NCBI RefSeq assembly: GCF_902809865.1
Contig: NZ_CADDWH010000001.1
Coordinates: 2,604,001 to 2,668,000 of the forward strand
Direction of reading: 5' to 3'
Source of the DNA: Halobacillus sp. Marseille-Q1614
Lineage (GTDB): Bacteria; Bacillota; Bacilli; Bacillales; Halobacillaceae
DNA: 64,000 nt
In this document: positions 61,382-64,000 of the stretch, in pieces
Numbering within the stretch: the stretch's first letter is position 1
How the letters are laid out: each line of letters opens with the position of its first letter
Translations under genes and position numbers: made by a program
Notes under the pieces: model-generated
Told to the model about the DNA's origin: nothing
What the model saw: the letters and a program-made list of their open reading frames with translations, nothing else
Database searches by the model: none

Positions 61382-61409
61382 TAATGTATGAATAAGGTTG
61401 GGTAATGGT
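61382..61409 (-). promoter_or_regulatory. sigma-K-type promoter of cotZ
   Basis: Minus strand: ACC (61409-61407), 16 nt spacer, CATACATTA (61390-61382), matching the sigma-K consensus mACm-N16-CATANNNTA. It is about 38 nt before the start codon. Confidence 0.7.
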
Positions 61410-61628
61410 CATACAACTGACTATTTGTTATAAAAATTAGGCAAGTATCCTTGCTTTTCCACTTTTTTATATAGCTATATGTCCATCCACTTTCTCATAT
61501 TTGTAATATTATATAACAAGAAAGTTTAGGAAGATAAGCCTTGCACAACTTTCTTCACTAATAATTGGAAAGGTACTGTTCACTTTTTATTACAACAGCT
61601 TAATTATTTATTGCACGACCGGGAGAAG

Positions 61629-61668
61629 AATAACAACAGAGTAAATGCCCCTACGCTGTTGTTATTTT
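61629..61668. repeat. orphan hairpin with recurring arms
   Basis: AATAACAACAG (61629-61639) with CTGTTGTTATT and TTAGTT after it. The same arms form the guanidine-operon terminator at 51650-51687. Here no gene ends nearby on either strand. Confidence 0.5.
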
Positions 61669-61808
61669 AGTTAGAGTTTTACATAGAGAATTTACGGGAA
61701 AACAATTTTAATTACCTAATTTATGCAAAAAATATAAGATATTGATTGAACAAGCTGAAAATTATCTTATACTGAAGAATATAAGCACTTGAAAGGACAG
61801 TGATTAGG

Positions 61809-62237
61809 ATGCTATACATATGGCATATAGAGAAAATCATTCAAGATACATTGGAAAAGCACAACTTAATAAAGTATATAAAGTATGAAGCCAATAACAA
61901 ACTCCCTGCACCCATGAGTTTTAACGTTTCCTACAATACGATCACTTTTAATTATCTCGAAGTGAACGGGTATATGAGTAAAATTAAAATAAAAGAAGCG
62001 AAAGAGAACTTCGTCAAAATAATGGTTTATCATGAAATTGGCTATTTTTTAACGTTTAGGAAACACAGCCATGACTTAAGGACGCTTATGTATGGAGAAG
62101 ACAAAGAAGTAGAAGCACTTAAATCTAAAATTGAAGATAACGCCTGGGAATACGGGAGAACGTTAGTGCCTGAGGATCTACTGGATTTATATGATCGAGT
62201 ACGCGAACAGGATAAGATGCTGATAAAAGGATTATAA
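61809..62237 (+). CDS. small protein with degenerate zinc-peptidase motif
   Basis: I do not recognise this 142-aa protein. Residues near 72-84 read VYHEIGYFLTFRK; the H-E-x-x-x frame matches the HEIGHxL motif of ImmA/IrrE-like and related zincins except that the second His is Tyr. A nearby His-Ser-His (RKHSHD) could supply a substitute ligand. Start at ATG 61809 about 11 nt after AAGGA; a GTG at 61800 is too close to the site. AT-rich compared with its neighbours. Monocistronic with its own terminator. Confidence 0.65.
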   Translation: MLYIWHIEKIIQDTLEKHNLIKYIKYEANNKLPAPMSFNVSYNTITFNYLEVNGYMSKIKIKEAKENFVKIMVYHEIGYFLTFRKHSHDLRTLMYGEDKEVEALKSKIEDNAWEYGRTLVPEDLLDLYDRVREQDKMLIKGL

Positions 62238-62270
62238 AAGGGATCCCGCTAAATTGCGGAATCCTTTTTT
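62236..62270. terminator. bidirectional terminator
   Basis: AAAAGGGATCCCGC pairs with GCGGAATCCTTTTT (one mismatch) with T and A runs outside; serves the small protein gene and the convergent oxidoreductase gene. Confidence 0.75.
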
Positions 62271-62274
62271 TCTA

Positions 62275-63378
62275 TTAATACAATTTCTTAAGTGATTCTT
62301 TATCAAAAGGCAGCAAGTCGTTTTCACGGCCTTCACGCACTTTTCTAACCCACTCAGGATCCATCAATAATGAGCGGCCGATCGCGACGAGGTCAAACTC
62401 CTCGTTATCCAGCTTTTCAATAAGTCCATCAAGGCTTGTGGTCTCAGCACCGCTGAAGCTTGTGAATTCTCCATTAAGACCAACAGAACCTACTGAAATG
62501 ACAGGTTTTCCAGTCAGCTTCTTCGTCCATCCAGCCAGGTTCAGATCAGAGCCCTCAAACTCCGGCTCCCAGAAACGGCGGGGGGAACAGTGAAAAATAT
62601 CGACGCCCGCCTCAACAAACGGCTGAAGGAATTGCTCGAGCTCTTCCGGCGTTTTTGTCAATTTAGCGTTATAATCGTTCATCTTCCATTGAGAGAAGCG
62701 AAAGATAATTGGGAAATCAGGTCCGACTTCACGGCGGCACGCTTCAATCACCTCAACAGCAAACTGTGTTCTGCCGACGAGATCTCCTCCATAACGGTCC
62801 GTGCGCTTATTGGTCTGCTCCCAGAAAAATTGATCAATGAGATAGCCATGCGCTCCGTGGAGCTCTATTCCGTCAAAACCCAGGTGTTTAGCATCAGCTG
62901 CTGCCTGTGCGTAAGCATCCACCAGACCGACAACTTCTTCTTCAGTCAATGGTTCATTTATATCTTTGCCGCCTAGGCTTAACCCAGACGGACCGACAGG
63001 CAAGGCTTCTTCATTTGGAAGGTCTCCCTTTTTGCGGGTCATTCCCACATGCCAGAGCTGGGGCACAATTTTACCGCCGGCATCATGCACTTCTTTTACA
63101 ACATTCGCCCAGCCGTTTAAAGCATCTTCGCCATGAAAAAGTGGTATGCTGTCACCTGACACTGAGCTTGGGTGGTTAATGCCCGTTCCTTCGGTAACAA
63201 TTAAACCTACTCCGTTTTCGGCACGGCGGCGGTAATAGGCCGCTACGTCTTCTCCAGGCACACCATTTGGTGAAAATCCCCGCGTCATCGGCGCCATTAC
63301 GGTTCTATTAGATAAACTTAATTTTTCGCTATTAAATGTTTTAAACAAAGATTTAGTCGAAGTTTGTGTATTACTCAA
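62275..63378 (-). CDS. old-yellow-enzyme family NADH:flavin oxidoreductase
   Basis: 367 aa FMN enzyme of the OYE family. N-terminal LSNRTVMAPMTRG, substrate-binding His in IELHGAHGYLIDQFFWEQTN (near 172-191) followed by KRTDRYGG, and FMN phosphate-site stretches ISVGSVGLNGEF and DLVAIGRSLLMDPEW near 325-345. Reduces activated C=C bonds; physiological substrate unknown. Stands alone with AGGAGGA-type ribosome site. Confidence 0.9.
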   Translation of the reverse strand: MSNTQTSTKSLFKTFNSEKLSLSNRTVMAPMTRGFSPNGVPGEDVAAYYRRRAENGVGLIVTEGTGINHPSSVSGDSIPLFHGEDALNGWANVVKEVHDAGGKIVPQLWHVGMTRKKGDLPNEEALPVGPSGLSLGGKDINEPLTEEEVVGLVDAYAQAAADAKHLGFDGIELHGAHGYLIDQFFWEQTNKRTDRYGGDLVGRTQFAVEVIEACRREVGPDFPIIFRFSQWKMNDYNAKLTKTPEELEQFLQPFVEAGVDIFHCSPRRFWEPEFEGSDLNLAGWTKKLTGKPVISVGSVGLNGEFTSFSGAETTSLDGLIEKLDNEEFDLVAIGRSLLMDPEWVRKVREGRENDLLPFDKESLKKLY

Positions 63379-63450
63379 TATAGGTCCTCCTCTTTCTTAG
63401 GATGTATTAGAAATTATTGCAAATTACCTGAAGAAAGAAAAGAAATCTGT

Positions 63451-64000
63451 TTATATATCCGCCACACAGCGGAACCCCATATTTCCGGTTGAACTGTCCA
63501 TCGTATTGGAGCTGCGTGCTGCTACTCGATAGCGATTGCAATAGGAGCGATGGCATAGATAAGATCCTCCTCGCATTACTTTGGACGACTGGCTGTTTAA
63601 TCGTTTTGTATCAATTTTTCTTTCAGGTGTATTAGTAAACCAATCAGCACACCATTCCCAAACGTTACCTGCCATATGATAAAGCCCATAACCGTTTTGT
63701 GGAAAAGATTGAACAGGTGCTGTACCTAAATACCCATCCTCAAGTGTGTTTTCGCTTGGAAAATCTCCCTGCCAAATGTTACAGAAATGTTCTCCGTTTG
63801 GCATTAGTTCATCTCCCCATGGATATTTTTTCTGCTCAAGGCCTCCACGAGCGGCATATTCCCATTCCGCTTCAGTAGGCAGCCTTTTACCTGCCCATTC
63901 GCAAAAAGCTGCAGCATCATTCCATGATACGTGAATCACTGGGTGATCCAGCCGGTCGTCTACAGTCGAACGAGGACCTTCCGGCTGGTACCAATATGCT
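63451..64000 (-). CDS. formylglycine-generating enzyme (SUMF1 family), 5' end outside window
   Basis: The frame is open to the right edge; 182 C-terminal residues are visible. FGE-sulfatase marks: [50 protein letters not shown], and [19 protein letters not shown] carrying two Cys four residues apart, as in the copper-binding cysteine pair of active FGEs. NMGFRC ends the domain. Such enzymes turn a Cys of a sulfatase into formylglycine; no sulfatase is in the window. Related non-FGE members (EgtB-like) lack this cysteine pair. Confidence 0.88.
   Translation of the reverse strand, partial: AYWYQPEGPRSTVDDRLDHPVIHVSWNDAAAFCEWAGKRLPTEAEWEYAARGGLEQKKYPWGDELMPNGEHFCNIWQGDFPSENTLEDGYLGTAPVQSFPQNGYGLYHMAGNVWEWCADWFTNTPERKIDTKRLNSQSSKVMRGGSYLCHRSYCNRYRVAARSSNTMDSSTGNMGFRCVADI

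Larger units (their letters stand above)
61345..61808. other. gene-free stretch upstream of cotZ
   Basis: 464 nt. Contains the coat promoter (61382-61409), an orphan hairpin at 61629-61668 and the ribosome site of the next gene. No supported open frame on either strand. Confidence 0.6.

Noticed and set aside
1-64000. CRISPR arrays, tRNA or rRNA genes, insertion sequences, prophage
   Set aside because: No regularly spaced repeats, no cloverleaf or rRNA sequence, no transposase, integrase or phage structural gene was seen.

Overview
The window looks like chromosome from a spore-forming, low-GC, probably salt-tolerant member of the Bacillaceae (a Halobacillus- or Virgibacillus-like organism is a guess). 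Evidence: a CotY/CotZ spore-coat gene with a sigma-K-type promoter, a small Spo0E-type phosphatase gene, S-box and B12 riboswitches, perfect TnrA/GlnR boxes, CcpA-type cre sites, strong AGGAGG ribosome sites and U-tract terminators, and acidic secreted enzymes. I see no rRNA, tRNA, insertion sequence, prophage or CRISPR array. Most of the window is a mosaic of catabolic operons, each beside its own regulator.

Layout. 1-2.8 kb: levansucrase (5' end cut off) and an endolevanase-like GH32 enzyme. 2.9-5.8 kb: metE behind a tandem SAM-I and cobalamin riboswitch leader. 6.7-10.7 kb: a trehalose-type locus (EIIBC, TreR) in which the usual GH13 TreA is absent and an (alpha/alpha)6-barrel glycosidase takes its place. 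11-18.5 kb: a B12-dependent diol/glycerol dehydratase with its reactivase and a PocR-type two-component system, without microcompartment shell genes. 19-24.4 kb: ROK regulator, two Gfo/Idh/MocA dehydrogenases, a sodium/solute symporter and an unknown protein. 24.5-30.8 kb: D-mannonate branch of glucuronate catabolism (UxuA, UxuB-type SDR) with a TRAP transporter and a ROK regulator.

31-38.4 kb: aldo-keto reductase, a leaderless substrate-binding-like protein, a SurA-like lipoprotein, a permease, and a LytTR/DUF3021/ABC-2 export operon. 38.4-40.7 kb: a Spo0E-like gene and an ABC-F gene behind a probable attenuator. 40.8-45.3 kb: a large secreted GH27-like enzyme with LacI regulator and operators. 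45.4-51.5 kb: stress protein, tartrate/malate-type dehydrogenase, SGNH hydrolase, a second permease, LysM protein, secreted phosphoesterase. 51.7-60.4 kb: a guanidine-degradation operon (two DUF1989 carboxyguanidine-deiminase-type subunits, biotin-dependent guanidine/urea carboxylase, allophanate hydrolase) under a guanidine-I riboswitch, divergent from an APC permease, with two perfect TnrA/GlnR boxes between them. 60.8-64 kb: CotZ, a degenerate zincin-like protein, an old-yellow-enzyme homolog and the 3' part of a formylglycine-generating enzyme.

How it fits together: the guanidine operon appears to integrate nitrogen limitation (TnrA/GlnR) with the substrate (riboswitch). The metE leader switches off B12-independent methionine synthesis when SAM or B12 is plentiful, in a genome that also has a B12-dependent dehydratase. 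Several sugar loci carry cre sites beside their local operators. All functional calls come from reading the sequence and from family knowledge; no database search was run.
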